A stretch of DNA of 64,000 nucleotides, from contig JAJEAA010000028.1 of the NCBI GenBank assembly GCA_022824365.1, positions 186,001-250,000 of the forward strand, in the 5' to 3' direction. The position numbers and the translations under genes were made by a program. Below are positions 17,358 to 25,978 of this stretch, one piece after another. The notes beneath the pieces are model-generated. The model saw only the letters and a program-made list of their open reading frames with translations, did not search any database and was not told the DNA's origin. The stretch comes from Anaerolineae bacterium. GTDB taxonomy: Bacteria; Chloroflexota; Anaerolineae; Aggregatilineales; Phototrophicaceae. How positions within the stretch are numbered: position 1 is the first letter of the stretch; the number at the start of each line of letters is the position of its first letter.

Positions 17358-18367
17358 CGGATCGAAACGTAGACGCGCGTGATTATGCCTTGCCAGCGGA
17401 CGAACTCATTTTCGACAAGCCGGACGTGGAAGAAGTTTTGGCGGTCCTGGCGGAAACAGAATCGGAGCAGAAGCAGGCGGTCTCCGCAACGTTGGTCTAC
17501 GGGTTGAGCGAGCGGTCCCGGGCGGAATGGCAGAGGCTTGAAGGCGCATGGGGGAGGCTTTCGGGCGCGACCAAGCTACGTATCATGCGCCGGCTTAACG
17601 AATCCAGCGAGGCTCTATTCGAGTTGAATTATCTTGAGCTGGGGCTGCGGAGTCTTCATGATGAAAGCGCCGCGGTGCGCGAGGCCGCCATCGAGTTGCT
17701 TTGGACCGATGAGAGTGAGCAGACGATGAGCGAGCTCATTAGGCTGGCCGACCGGGATCCAAGCCCGGATGTGCGCACCGGCGCGGTCAAAGCTTTGGGA
17801 CGCTTCATACTTTTAGGTGAGTATGGCGATGTGCCCGAGGCTCTAACCCAAGAAGCGCAGCAAATTGCGCTCCGTCTGCACCGGGATAAGACGGAGCCGC
17901 TCGAATTGCGGCGGCGCGCCTTGGAAGCACTCGCCAATTCTAGCCATCCGCAGGCGCATGATCTCATCAGCAGAGCCTATGCGGATGGCAATCATGATCT
18001 GAAGATCAGCGCGATCTTCGCGATGGGGCGGACATGCAGCACAGTTTGGGGGGAGATCCTGCTTGAAGAACTCGGTAGCCGCGACAACGAAGCGGTGTAT
18101 GAAGCGATCAGCGCTTGTGGACAGATTCAACTTGAAGACGGCGTGCCACGTATCGGCGAGTTCGCTTTGAGCGACGACCGAGAAATCAAATTGTCTGCGA
18201 TTTGGGCCCTCGGCGAAATCGGCGGCAGGCGAGCATTCGAAATACTAAGCCACCTTGATGAGGTGGTTGAGGATGAGGAGACAGCGGCCGTGTTACAAGA
18301 AGCGCTGGATACAGCCGGCTTTCGGAGGAGTTTGGCCGGACTTGATCTGAATTTTGAAGACGAGTGA
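17354..18367 (+). CDS. HEAT-repeat protein
   Basis: 337 residues, acidic, soluble, no signal peptide. Repeated helix pairs such as LGLRSLHDESAAVREAAIELLW, LADRDPSPDVRTGAVKALGRF and ELGSRDNEAVYEAISACGQ show at least five HEAT/PBS-lyase-like repeats from about residue 85 to 310. HEAT solenoids bind other proteins; no enzyme motif is present. Its ATG overlaps the stop of the site-2 protease gene, so the two are likely made together and the protein may work on the cytoplasmic side of that protease (inference). It converges on the SCP2 gene, 17 bases away. Confidence 0.85.
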   Translation: MTDRNVDARDYALPADELIFDKPDVEEVLAVLAETESEQKQAVSATLVYGLSERSRAEWQRLEGAWGRLSGATKLRIMRRLNESSEALFELNYLELGLRSLHDESAAVREAAIELLWTDESEQTMSELIRLADRDPSPDVRTGAVKALGRFILLGEYGDVPEALTQEAQQIALRLHRDKTEPLELRRRALEALANSSHPQAHDLISRAYADGNHDLKISAIFAMGRTCSTVWGEILLEELGSRDNEAVYEAISACGQIQLEDGVPRIGEFALSDDREIKLSAIWALGEIGGRRAFEILSHLDEVVEDEETAAVLQEALDTAGFRRSLAGLDLNFEDE

Positions 18368-18384
18368 GCCGCCGTGGTTCGGCG

Positions 18385-18714
18385 CTATTGCGCAAACATT
18401 GTCTGCATTTTCATCGCCAAGCCCATATCGCCCAAGATCTTTAGCTTGCCGGTCATGAAGGCCTGCATCGCGTTCATCTGTCCAGTGGCAACAGCGAACC
18501 AGTCATCGGCGGACGCCTTCACGGTCATAGCCGCATCGCTTATGTTGCCTTCGCCCGTTTCGGCATTGCCATCCGCCACTTTTATCCAGTATTGTCCGCC
18601 ATTATCTCCACTCAAATCGAAGAGAATGACCACATTGACGCCGTCCGCCTTCTCCGGGACAAAGCGCTCGACCATGGCCGGGAATATGCTCTTAACCTCG
18701 TCCGCTGTCGCCAT
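18385..18714 (-). CDS. SCP2 sterol-transfer-domain protein
   Basis: 109 residues from the ATG at 18714, which has GAGGAG six bases upstream; a longer frame to 18786 adds residues unlike the family. The whole protein is one SCP2 lipid-binding domain: FDLSGDNGGQYWIKVADG, MTVKASADDWFAVATGQMNAMQAFMTGKLKILGD and the final MKMQTMF. Such stand-alone domains bind fatty acyl or isoprenoid lipids in a hydrophobic cavity. Monocistronic with its own promoter. Confidence 0.93.
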   Translation of the reverse strand: MATADEVKSIFPAMVERFVPEKADGVNVVILFDLSGDNGGQYWIKVADGNAETGEGNISDAAMTVKASADDWFAVATGQMNAMQAFMTGKLKILGDMGLAMKMQTMFAQ

Positions 18715-18757
18715 AATTCGCTCCTCATGATGATTTCGTATTCTCCAGTTCCAGTTT

Positions 18758-18786
18758 AGTATACAGGTGTTCACAGGAAGCCCCAA
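18758..18786 (-). promoter_or_regulatory. Sigma-70-type promoter for the SCP2 gene
   Basis: On the minus strand TTGGGG (18786-18781), a 17-base spacer and TATACT (18763-18758). The -35 element abuts the start of the divergent LysM lipoprotein gene. Confidence 0.5.
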
Positions 18787-20457
18787 GTGAAGATCGTCAC
18801 TCTCTCATTCGTGCTGAAGCCAATGCGTAAACCAACAGCCGCCATTCTGGCGATGGTGTTAACGGTACTGTCAAGCTCCGGCTGTAGTATGGCAGCCCAA
18901 GTCGAGAGAACGTCGGATATCACCGCGGCGACCATAGTCAATGCGCCACCCGGCGCGCGCGACGTGGAGGTTGCGGTCCAACAGCAAGTTGATGCGGCGC
19001 TCGTAGAGGCGACGCCGACGGCGAACCTTGAGCTTCAAACCACTAATACGCCCCAAGTCACTGACGATTCAATTGACCCGCCTGAAGATCTTGTCGTGAC
19101 GCACCGTGTAGTGGCGGGGGACACGCTCACCCGCATCGCCACAAGGTACGATGTTTCTGTTGCTTCGCTTTTGCGAGCGAACGACTTGCCCAATCCGGAT
19201 TTACTCACGGTCGGGCAGATTATCAACTTGCCCAACCCACCAGTCGATTACACACCGTCGTTTCTGATTTTGCCGGATTCGCACCTTGTTCGCTCGGTTC
19301 GCGCGGCCGACTTCAATGTGGAACGTTTCCTAAAATCGCGTGGCGGCGCCTTGAGCCGGATGACCGTCGTTGTTGCCAAGCGCCTTGCTGACGGGCGCAT
19401 AGAATCAAGCGGCTTTACCGCCAGCGCAGTCATCGAGCGCGTCTCTAGGGAATACAGCGTCGATGCAAGAATTCTCCTCGCTTTCTTGGAACATTTTGCC
19501 GGGCTCATCACGGAGAACACAGTGGAGACGGAGACGGAACTGTATCCTCTGTTGCAGCCGGAAGAGACGAGCCGAATCAACCGCACCGGTCTTTACGCTC
19601 AGTTGATCTGGCTTGCGGATCAGCTAAATCAAGGATATTACGGCTGGAAGTACCGCGGCGACCGCGTTCTCGAATTGTCCGACGGGAGCCGACTATTTTA
19701 CGCTCGTGACTTAAATGCTGGCACGATTGCCGTTCAATATGCGCTGGGACAGATGTCCGGCGCCACGGACTGGAAAACAGACAGCAGCGATACCGGCATA
19801 TTTCAGACATACTCTGAACTCTTCGGCGAGCCATTCGACGAAGCCTACCAGACGATGCCAGCCGATCTCGAGCAGCCGCAGTTGACGTTACCATTCCCTC
19901 GTGGCGAGACCTGGCGTTTTACCGGCGGCTTCCACGGCGGCTGGGGCAACGGCAGCGCCTGGGCCGCGGTGGACTTTGCGGCGCCAGCGGAAGCGCAGCA
20001 GGTCGGTCCTTGTTATACATCCTCTTATCCAGCGACAGCTGTTGCGCGCGGGACCATCGCCCGCCTCGAAGATGGCCTGGTAGTGCTCGACCTCGATGAA
20101 GACTCGAATGAAGCTACCGGCTGGACGATTCTCTATCTACATGTTGATGCTCATGACAGCTTGACATATGGGCAGTTGATCGAAGCTGGCAATATCATTG
20201 GCTACCCCTCATGTTTGGGCGGGTTCACCAATGCGACGCACCTACACATCGCACGTCGATATAATGGTGAGTGGATACCGGCCGATTGCAACCGTTGCCC
20301 GCCGAGTGTCAGCGTTCCATCCTTTGTCATGAGTAATTGGAAAGTTGTCGGCTTGGAGAGCCAACTCTATCAAGGTTTTATGATCCACGAATTGGACAAT
20401 CGCAGCGTGGTGGCGGAGCAGGGTAGATTCACAAGCATCAATGAAATATCATGGTGA
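18787..20457 (+). CDS. LysM lipoprotein with LytM/M23-like C-terminal domain
   Basis: 556 residues. The signal peptide ends in a lipobox-like SSSGC (Cys 33). A LysM domain (about 103-150, VVAGDTLTRIATRYDVSVASLLRAN) binds glycan. A helical middle part is followed by an M23-like domain (about 370-500): FTGGFHGGWGNGSAWAAVDF, LYLHVDA, then THLHIARR. The HLH zinc motif is kept, but the usual HxxxD ligand position reads WAAVD, with a histidine 12 residues earlier in GGFHGGWG, so activity is uncertain. GTG start at 18787 has AGGAAG upstream; ATG at 18823 is an alternative. Its end overlaps the next gene by 17 bases. Confidence 0.85.
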   Translation: MKIVTLSFVLKPMRKPTAAILAMVLTVLSSSGCSMAAQVERTSDITAATIVNAPPGARDVEVAVQQQVDAALVEATPTANLELQTTNTPQVTDDSIDPPEDLVVTHRVVAGDTLTRIATRYDVSVASLLRANDLPNPDLLTVGQIINLPNPPVDYTPSFLILPDSHLVRSVRAADFNVERFLKSRGGALSRMTVVVAKRLADGRIESSGFTASAVIERVSREYSVDARILLAFLEHFAGLITENTVETETELYPLLQPEETSRINRTGLYAQLIWLADQLNQGYYGWKYRGDRVLELSDGSRLFYARDLNAGTIAVQYALGQMSGATDWKTDSSDTGIFQTYSELFGEPFDEAYQTMPADLEQPQLTLPFPRGETWRFTGGFHGGWGNGSAWAAVDFAAPAEAQQVGPCYTSSYPATAVARGTIARLEDGLVVLDLDEDSNEATGWTILYLHVDAHDSLTYGQLIEAGNIIGYPSCLGGFTNATHLHIARRYNGEWIPADCNRCPPSVSVPSFVMSNWKVVGLESQLYQGFMIHELDNRSVVAEQGRFTSINEISW

Positions 20458-21214
20458 CGACCTGGCTGGCGCATTTTCTTTAAGGTGGCAATTGCGGCGC
20501 GCAGCATATCTATTTGCACTCTGTTTGGTTATGACCGGGCAGCTCCTGCAGCTTTCGGCGCAAGCGCGCGGTACTGCCACGCCGGCGCTCGGGGTGCTGG
20601 TGACGCCAACGCCGGAAGGGCGCGAATCCGTTACCGCGACATTGGCGCCTACGGTCAGCCCCACTCCCTTGCCCGCCGTTCGATTGCGAGCGCTTGATAC
20701 AGCCGGAAACGTCAATATACGAGCGTTACCAAGCCTAGACGGCGAAATCCTCGGTACGATTGCCGCTGGCGTCGAGTATCAAGTTTTGAGGAATTATTAC
20801 CGCTGGTACGAATTTCGCTACGACCTGTCTCCAAACGGGCGCGGCTGGATCTATGGCGATCTTGTTGAGATAGTTGGTGATCGATCGCAGATTGAGATCG
20901 TCGATAATCCGGCAGATATCACGGCGCCGAGGCAATTGCAAAACTCTGATGATAGCGCAGATAGTGAAGAGGCAGAGCGGACTATTGCGATTTCGACGCT
21001 TCAGGCCAATTCCGATGTATCCGTGGAGTTGGGCGAAGTAACAGTCTTGCCGACCTTCACACCACCCGCGGCAACGCCCGTATCAGTGACTGAGCAATTG
21101 GAACTCGAGACGACTGAACCCGTTCCTTGGGCCGACTTGCCTCCAATCTTACCTGTGGCAGCACTTGCCGGGCTGGGAATCCTGGGCTTTCTAATAAACG
21201 CGCTGCGCCGCTAA
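20441..21214 (+). CDS. Membrane-anchored bacterial SH3-domain protein
   Basis: 257 residues. An N-terminal hydrophobic segment (about 20-42, probable signal peptide), a Thr/Pro-rich linker, one bacterial SH3 domain (about 80-150, GNVNIRALPSLDGEILGTIAAG...YRWYEFRY...GRGWIYGDLVEI), an acidic low-complexity spacer, and a C-terminal membrane helix (LPILPVAALAGLGILGFLI-like) ending in RR. This layout displays the SH3 domain at the wall. It overlaps the LysM lipoprotein gene by 17 bases and is likely co-expressed with it. Confidence 0.85.
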   Translation: MKYHGDDLAGAFSLRWQLRRAAYLFALCLVMTGQLLQLSAQARGTATPALGVLVTPTPEGRESVTATLAPTVSPTPLPAVRLRALDTAGNVNIRALPSLDGEILGTIAAGVEYQVLRNYYRWYEFRYDLSPNGRGWIYGDLVEIVGDRSQIEIVDNPADITAPRQLQNSDDSADSEEAERTIAISTLQANSDVSVELGEVTVLPTFTPPAATPVSVTEQLELETTEPVPWADLPPILPVAALAGLGILGFLINALRR

Positions 21215-21269
21215 CCAGGCTGATCCCGTCTCGCCGGATCAACAAAACTGCTGATAGAGCAAGTGCTGA

Positions 21270-21695
21270 TTAGTAGCTGCCGCAGGTTCCGCAACCCTGC
21301 TGTGCCTGCTCGCCTTGCTGGTCATCGGACTTGAACGAGTGGCCACAGCCGCAACTTGAAACGGCATTGGGATTGTCTATCTGGAAGCCGCCGCCAATGA
21401 GGCTGTCAACATAATCAATGCTGGCGCCGCGAAGGTACATCAGGCTTGTGGGATCCATCAGTAGGCGAATCCCGTCGCTGTTGACAACAGTGTCGCCTGC
21501 TTCCGGCGCTTCCTGAAATGCCATGCCATATTGCAGGCCAGAGCAGCCGCCACCGGTTACGAAGACACGCAGCGCGTGGTTCGGGATGTTTCGCTGTTCG
21601 AGCAAGCCCTTAATGATCGATACTGCTGCCGGCGTCACATTCAGAACTGAGTCGTCGGCTGTTACTTCTGCAAACTGCTGTTCAGTCAATACCAT
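21270..21695 (-). CDS. erpA: A-type Fe-S cluster carrier (ErpA/IscA family)
   Basis: About 141 residues from ATG 21695; an upstream in-frame ATG at 21713 would leave only a very short leader behind the promoter found here. Carries assembled Fe-S clusters to target enzymes. The three ligand cysteines are present in VTGGGCSGLQYGM and SSCGCGHSF. After the family's usual end there is a 20-residue tail rich in Gln and ending QGCGTCGSY, with two extra cysteines. ErpA/IscA/HesB subtypes cannot be separated with certainty. Monocistronic. Confidence 0.92.
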   Translation of the reverse strand: MVLTEQQFAEVTADDSVLNVTPAAVSIIKGLLEQRNIPNHALRVFVTGGGCSGLQYGMAFQEAPEAGDTVVNSDGIRLLMDPTSLMYLRGASIDYVDSLIGGGFQIDNPNAVSSCGCGHSFKSDDQQGEQAQQGCGTCGSY

Positions 21696-21728
21696 GACGA
21701 TACCCCATATCATGCGCGATCTGCCGCA

Positions 21729-21757
21729 ATCTTAACACAGGCCTTGTAGGGTGTCAA
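21729..21757 (-). promoter_or_regulatory. Sigma-70-type promoter for the Fe-S carrier gene
   Basis: On the minus strand consensus TTGACA (21757-21752), a 17-base spacer and TAAGAT (21734-21729). Predicted transcription start near 21722, which fits translation from 21695. Confidence 0.7.
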
Positions 21758-21892
21758 TTTTATTGCAGCGGCAAAATGCGCCGCGATTGCTGCGGCCCGC
21801 CCGTCATTGACCAGATGTGCCGGCCGTCTCTAGACACACGCGCCCGACAGACAGCAATGTAAACACCCGTTGCATATTGGTCGCTAATACGT

Positions 21893-21921
21893 TTGCCCGC
21901 TATGTAACAGGGCACTATACT
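21893..21921 (+). promoter_or_regulatory. Sigma-70-type promoter for the four-SH3 secreted protein
   Basis: TTGCCC at 21893-21898, a 17-base spacer and TATACT at 21916-21921, about 55 bases before the ATG at 21977. Confidence 0.6.
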
Positions 21922-21976
21922 GACCACGAATATCAGCGTTTGATGGACCAATGTCAGGGTTCTCGGAGGAGCTAAC

Positions 21977-23077
21977 ATGAGAACGACCAGGAACAAAGTA
22001 CTATTAATAATAGCTCTTGTCGTTGTAGCAGCGACATTCCAATCAATTGTGCTTGCGCAAGCGGCATCACCGCATGTGGTTGTTAACGCCTTCAGGCTGA
22101 ATGTAAGGAGCGGGCCGGGTGTTGGTCATGGCATTATCACGGTTGTGGCTGGCGGTGAGGTTTTCCCAGTCACGATGTTATCTTTTGACCGTGATTGGTA
22201 TGAGGTCGTTACCGGGGCTGGCACAGGATGGGTGCACAGGAAATACGCGGTGGATCGGGGCGATTGGTCCGGTGTGCCGTGGGCAGGGGCGCCAAAGAAC
22301 CTGGGCAGCGGGACCGCAATACCTGCCGGCGCGCCGCATCTGGTCGTGAACACCAGCTACCTGAATGCCAGAAGCGGTCCTGGCGTCGGCCACGATATCC
22401 TAACTGTATTGCCTGGCGGAACGAATCTGCTTGTTACCGCCATCGACAGAGACGGACGCTGGTACCAGGTGCAAACTTCGGCCGGAACTGGCTGGGTTAA
22501 TTCGCGCTATACTGCCATCCGTGGCAATTTCACGGATATTCCACGGACCGGCATGCCAACCGCCTCTATGCCCATTACATCGCCGCAGCCTCCCGTGCCG
22601 GCTGGTACGCCGCATTTGGTGGTCAACACCGCCTTCCTCAATGTGAGGTCGGGTCCTGGGGTTGGGCACAATATTATCATGACGGTGCGCGGCGGTACGG
22701 AACTGGCGGTAAGATCCATTGCATCAGATGGCAAGTGGTATGAGGTGAACACGTCCCTGGGCGCTGGTTGGGTTAATTCTAACTATACGGTTGGTCGTGG
22801 AGATTTCTCGGGCGTGACGCGACACGTCCAAGTGAACCCGTTGTCAGGCGACACGCCACGGGCAGTCATAGGTACGGGTCGACTTAACATACGCACTGGA
22901 CCGGGAATCGGGCACAGTGTCATCACCGATCTGCCATGGAGAACGACCTTGGCGGTAAAAGGCGTTTCCGCCGATAGAAAGTGGTTCCTGGTAGAGGGCA
23001 GTTTCGGCAGCGGCTGGTTGCGCAACCGCTATGTCGTTTTCCGCGGAGATTACAGTCAGGTTCCGGTCGTCAGCTAA
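21977..23077 (+). CDS. Secreted protein of four tandem bacterial SH3 domains
   Basis: 366 residues: a clear signal peptide (cut near LAQA-A, residue 30) and four SH3_3 repeats of 60-75 residues. Each repeat carries a LN(V/A/I)R(S/T)GPG(V/I)GH segment, then a W(Y/F).V strand, GWV or GWL and a closing (Y)..RGD/N(F/Y/W). The repeats start near residues 33, 115, 212 and 293, joined by Pro/Gly linkers. There is no enzyme domain. Such proteins bind cell-wall glycans or peptides. GGAGGAG lies five bases before the ATG, an unusually strong ribosome-binding site for this window, and its own promoter is present, suggesting high expression. Confidence 0.9.
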   Translation: MRTTRNKVLLIIALVVVAATFQSIVLAQAASPHVVVNAFRLNVRSGPGVGHGIITVVAGGEVFPVTMLSFDRDWYEVVTGAGTGWVHRKYAVDRGDWSGVPWAGAPKNLGSGTAIPAGAPHLVVNTSYLNARSGPGVGHDILTVLPGGTNLLVTAIDRDGRWYQVQTSAGTGWVNSRYTAIRGNFTDIPRTGMPTASMPITSPQPPVPAGTPHLVVNTAFLNVRSGPGVGHNIIMTVRGGTELAVRSIASDGKWYEVNTSLGAGWVNSNYTVGRGDFSGVTRHVQVNPLSGDTPRAVIGTGRLNIRTGPGIGHSVITDLPWRTTLAVKGVSADRKWFLVEGSFGSGWLRNRYVVFRGDYSQVPVVS

Positions 23078-23159
23078 GTTGCGATTCTGTTCAATTTTTG
23101 TCACGGCTATACAATGCACCCTGTCATAGAATGGCAGGGTGTGTCGTTTGGAGCGGACG

Positions 23160-25175
23160 ATGATCAATGCGGCAGAGCGGATGAAAGCCTTGGGCAAGCA
23201 GGTGACGAGCAGCGGCGCGTCATCGTCTATTTTCGGGAGCGCCGCCAGCCTGGCGCAGTCGGTTGAGACCGAGGAACGGTACCGCATCGGCTTCTATCCC
23301 ATACTTTGCGCCGATGATCCTGAGGTGGCGATGGGCCTCGCGTCCTGCCTTTGCTATCTGATTGAACAATATCGCGGCGCGCGGGTTTATCGCTGCTTCG
23401 CCAAGATAGACGAAAAAGATAGTGGCGCCGAAATTACCAGCTCCGATTATCAATTCTCTATCGACGACTGGGAGTTGGAAGGGCTGGCGGACAACGTCCA
23501 AATCTATGGAGAGCTGAAGAGAGAAACCGGCGACTACATACTGGACCTTACTCTCTACACGAGCTTGCTCGATAGGGACGAGGTTGAAGAATTTTCATTT
23601 GGCTTTCCCGCACTGCCGGACCTGGTCGGCGGCTTGCCACAAGTTGCGGAGACGATCGTCAGTAGGTTAGACAGATCCTGCGATGAGCAAGCCGTCATCG
23701 ACTATGCCTTTCCAGATGTCGAGCCAAGGCAGCTTGAAAGGTTGCTGACAGATGTCTTTGAGTGGAATCTGGATGTATATCTCTATCTTTGGGGCGCTGA
23801 TTGGGCGGAAGCGGATATCCGGCAGCAATTTGCCGAAGTCGCTGAACAGGCTCAACAGTCAGATGATGAGTTTTTGCACTGGCGCCTGGGCATGATGGCG
23901 AAGCAGGTGATGCAGACTGGCTTAGAAGCATGCGGCGAAGCGATCGCCCCGCAGCTGTCTCAAGCGTTTTCCGGTGACATCAAATCCGCGCCTGGAGTTG
24001 CGGCGGCCGCGCGCGGACTGGCGGAGCTTGGATACGGCGCGGACGCTATTGATTTGCTTGAGCCGTATTTGTTACCGGATTCATCAGCGAGCGCCTGGAT
24101 CAGCATGGTCGAAATCTACCGCGCGGCCGGGCATATCGGGGAAGCGATTGACACCTGTCAACGAGCGTTGGAAGAGGGACTGGATCATCCGGCACTGTAT
24201 TGGGAGTACGCTCAACTGCTAATGAGCGCCGAGGCTAGCGAGTGGCCGGTTGAAGAGTTGCTATTGATCGACCCGGACGAATACGATGAGGAGACGCATA
24301 TTCCGGCGGAAATCGCGGGCGCTCTCAAGCAGCATCTGTCACAGGCGACTGACAATTTGAGCGCGCTTCAGCTTGCGTTGACATACATGATTGATGTGGC
24401 TGATGAGGAAGTCTGGCGCTACTTTGAACAATTGGTTGCGAAAGATGAAAGAGGCGACTTCACCGGTGACATCATCGAACGGCTGCTTGACCTTGATGAC
24501 CACGAGCGCGCGTATGACATTCTCGAGCGAGCCGGCGACTCCAACGTCTACGCCCACGTGTTTTTGGCGCAGTTGGCAATCGCCGACGAAGATATGAATC
24601 TCGCCAGAGACACGATCGCGGCCTGCCGCCGCCGCTTTGCGAAAATCGATGACGAGCTCGATATAGAGTTGCAGCGCTTGGAACTCGGCGCGCGTTTTCC
24701 CGCATTCGAAGCATCCTTCGCCGATATAAAGCTCTTGCTCAGCGGTGCGCGCCAAGTATCCGAAGGGCAAGTGGAGTTAATCGAAACAGCCATTGAAATC
24801 GCACCGAAGATGGTTGATCTATACATTGTTCTTGCGCGCTGTTATGTCTCTTGGAAGGATGATGAAAGCGCCGTTGAAGTGCTGGAAGACGCAGAACGGC
24901 AAGCAGGCGCTCACCCGCAAATTGATGTGCGGTTGGCGCAGATTCTATGGGCGCGCAAGGAACGCGACGCGGCGCTGTCCAAGCTGAACAAGGGATTGGC
25001 CGCCTTTCCCAGCGATGTCAATCTGCTGGCGCAAATGGCGAATTTTCTTATCGCCAACGATCAACTGGACGATGCCCGGCAATACATATTGCGGGCCGAG
25101 ACGATTGCGCCGTCTCACCGCGCCATTTGGCAAGTGCGGCGCTTGGTCGCGCAGAAGATGGCGGAAAGAGCTTAG
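23160..25175 (+). CDS. Tetratricopeptide-repeat protein with unrecognised N-terminal domain
   Basis: 671 residues from ATG 23160 (GGAG upstream; a GTG at 23139 is a weaker start). Acidic and cytoplasmic, with no signal peptide. Residues 40-190 form an alpha/beta domain I do not recognise (YRIGFYPILCADDPEVAMGL...). From about 200 to the end, TPR-like helix pairs recur, clearest near the C-terminus (LYIVLARCYVSWKDDESAVEVLEDAERQ..., ARKERDAALSKLNKGLAAFPSD). A scaffold role is likely. Its stop overlaps the convergent YigZ gene by four bases. Confidence 0.8.
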   Translation: MINAAERMKALGKQVTSSGASSSIFGSAASLAQSVETEERYRIGFYPILCADDPEVAMGLASCLCYLIEQYRGARVYRCFAKIDEKDSGAEITSSDYQFSIDDWELEGLADNVQIYGELKRETGDYILDLTLYTSLLDRDEVEEFSFGFPALPDLVGGLPQVAETIVSRLDRSCDEQAVIDYAFPDVEPRQLERLLTDVFEWNLDVYLYLWGADWAEADIRQQFAEVAEQAQQSDDEFLHWRLGMMAKQVMQTGLEACGEAIAPQLSQAFSGDIKSAPGVAAAARGLAELGYGADAIDLLEPYLLPDSSASAWISMVEIYRAAGHIGEAIDTCQRALEEGLDHPALYWEYAQLLMSAEASEWPVEELLLIDPDEYDEETHIPAEIAGALKQHLSQATDNLSALQLALTYMIDVADEEVWRYFEQLVAKDERGDFTGDIIERLLDLDDHERAYDILERAGDSNVYAHVFLAQLAIADEDMNLARDTIAACRRRFAKIDDELDIELQRLELGARFPAFEASFADIKLLLSGARQVSEGQVELIETAIEIAPKMVDLYIVLARCYVSWKDDESAVEVLEDAERQAGAHPQIDVRLAQILWARKERDAALSKLNKGLAAFPSDVNLLAQMANFLIANDQLDDARQYILRAETIAPSHRAIWQVRRLVAQKMAERA

Positions 25176-25783
25176 TCGAGTATGACCGGGCTTACAGCGC
25201 CGGCGCTTCTTTCCCCCAATTCGGCTGTGAATCGCTCCAGGTCCGATGTTACGAATCGCGCCGTCACCAGCACCTCAGCCTCAAAGATTTCCTCTTCAAC
25301 GACGCCATTGTGCGCGCCTATCAGCAATTTCGCGACATTATAGAGCGAGTAGGGCAGTTCGATACCTACCAATTGGCGCTCAACCTTGAGCTCCGTCTTC
25401 AACTGGCTCAGCGCCAACTGCGCCGACTCGGTATAGGCGCGCACGAGCCCGCCGGTGCCGAGCTTGACGCCGCCAAAATAACGCGCTGTCACCAGGACGA
25501 TATCCCCAATGTCGGAACCGCGAAGGACGGCGAGCGTCGGCGGGCCGGCTGTGCCAGTGGGTTCGCCGTCATCGCTCATGCCTTCCGTTACCGTGTTTCC
25601 GTAACCGACGCGGAAGGCATACACGTGGTGATTGGCGCCTGGCATGTTCGCGCGCAGATCGGCTATGGCGGCCCGCGCCGACTCTACTGTGGACGCGCGC
25701 TGAACCGTGGTCAGGAATCGCGACTTCCTGATCACGATTTCGCACTGAGATTCCGCGGCCGGAATCCGATAGGGCGGGGTCAT
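25172..25783 (-). CDS. YigZ/IMPACT family protein (UPF0029)
   Basis: 203 residues, normal for the family. The N-terminal UPF0029 domain is clear: SRFLTTVQRA, ANHHVYAFRVG, SDDGEPTGTAGPPTLAVL and VTARYFGGVKLGTGGLVRAY. The C-terminal 70 residues match the DUF1949 ferredoxin-like domain. IMPACT relatives in eukaryotes act in translation control through Gcn1; the bacterial role is not settled. Monocistronic by position. Confidence 0.93.
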   Translation of the reverse strand: MTPPYRIPAAESQCEIVIRKSRFLTTVQRASTVESARAAIADLRANMPGANHHVYAFRVGYGNTVTEGMSDDGEPTGTAGPPTLAVLRGSDIGDIVLVTARYFGGVKLGTGGLVRAYTESAQLALSQLKTELKVERQLVGIELPYSLYNVAKLLIGAHNGVVEEEIFEAEVLVTARFVTSDLERFTAELGERSAGAVSPVILD

Positions 25784-25978
25784 GCTTGGAGAGGTTTGCC
25801 GCGGGCGCGACAGGCGGCGAGATCAAGTTGCTCTGAGTGTTCCAAGTGTATATCCGAGATTAACTCTTTATACATCTGTTTCTATAGGATTAAATGGCTA
25901 TCACAAATGCTCTGGTAATTAGTTGATGTCGCCATGTATCCCTTCGGCTGCCAGCCTGTCAATCGTTCGCCAGGAAAC

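Noticed and set aside
22050..23060. Tandem repeated sequence as a possible mobile or CRISPR repeat
   Set aside because: The repeats are diverged protein-coding SH3 domains within one gene, not short direct DNA repeats with spacers.
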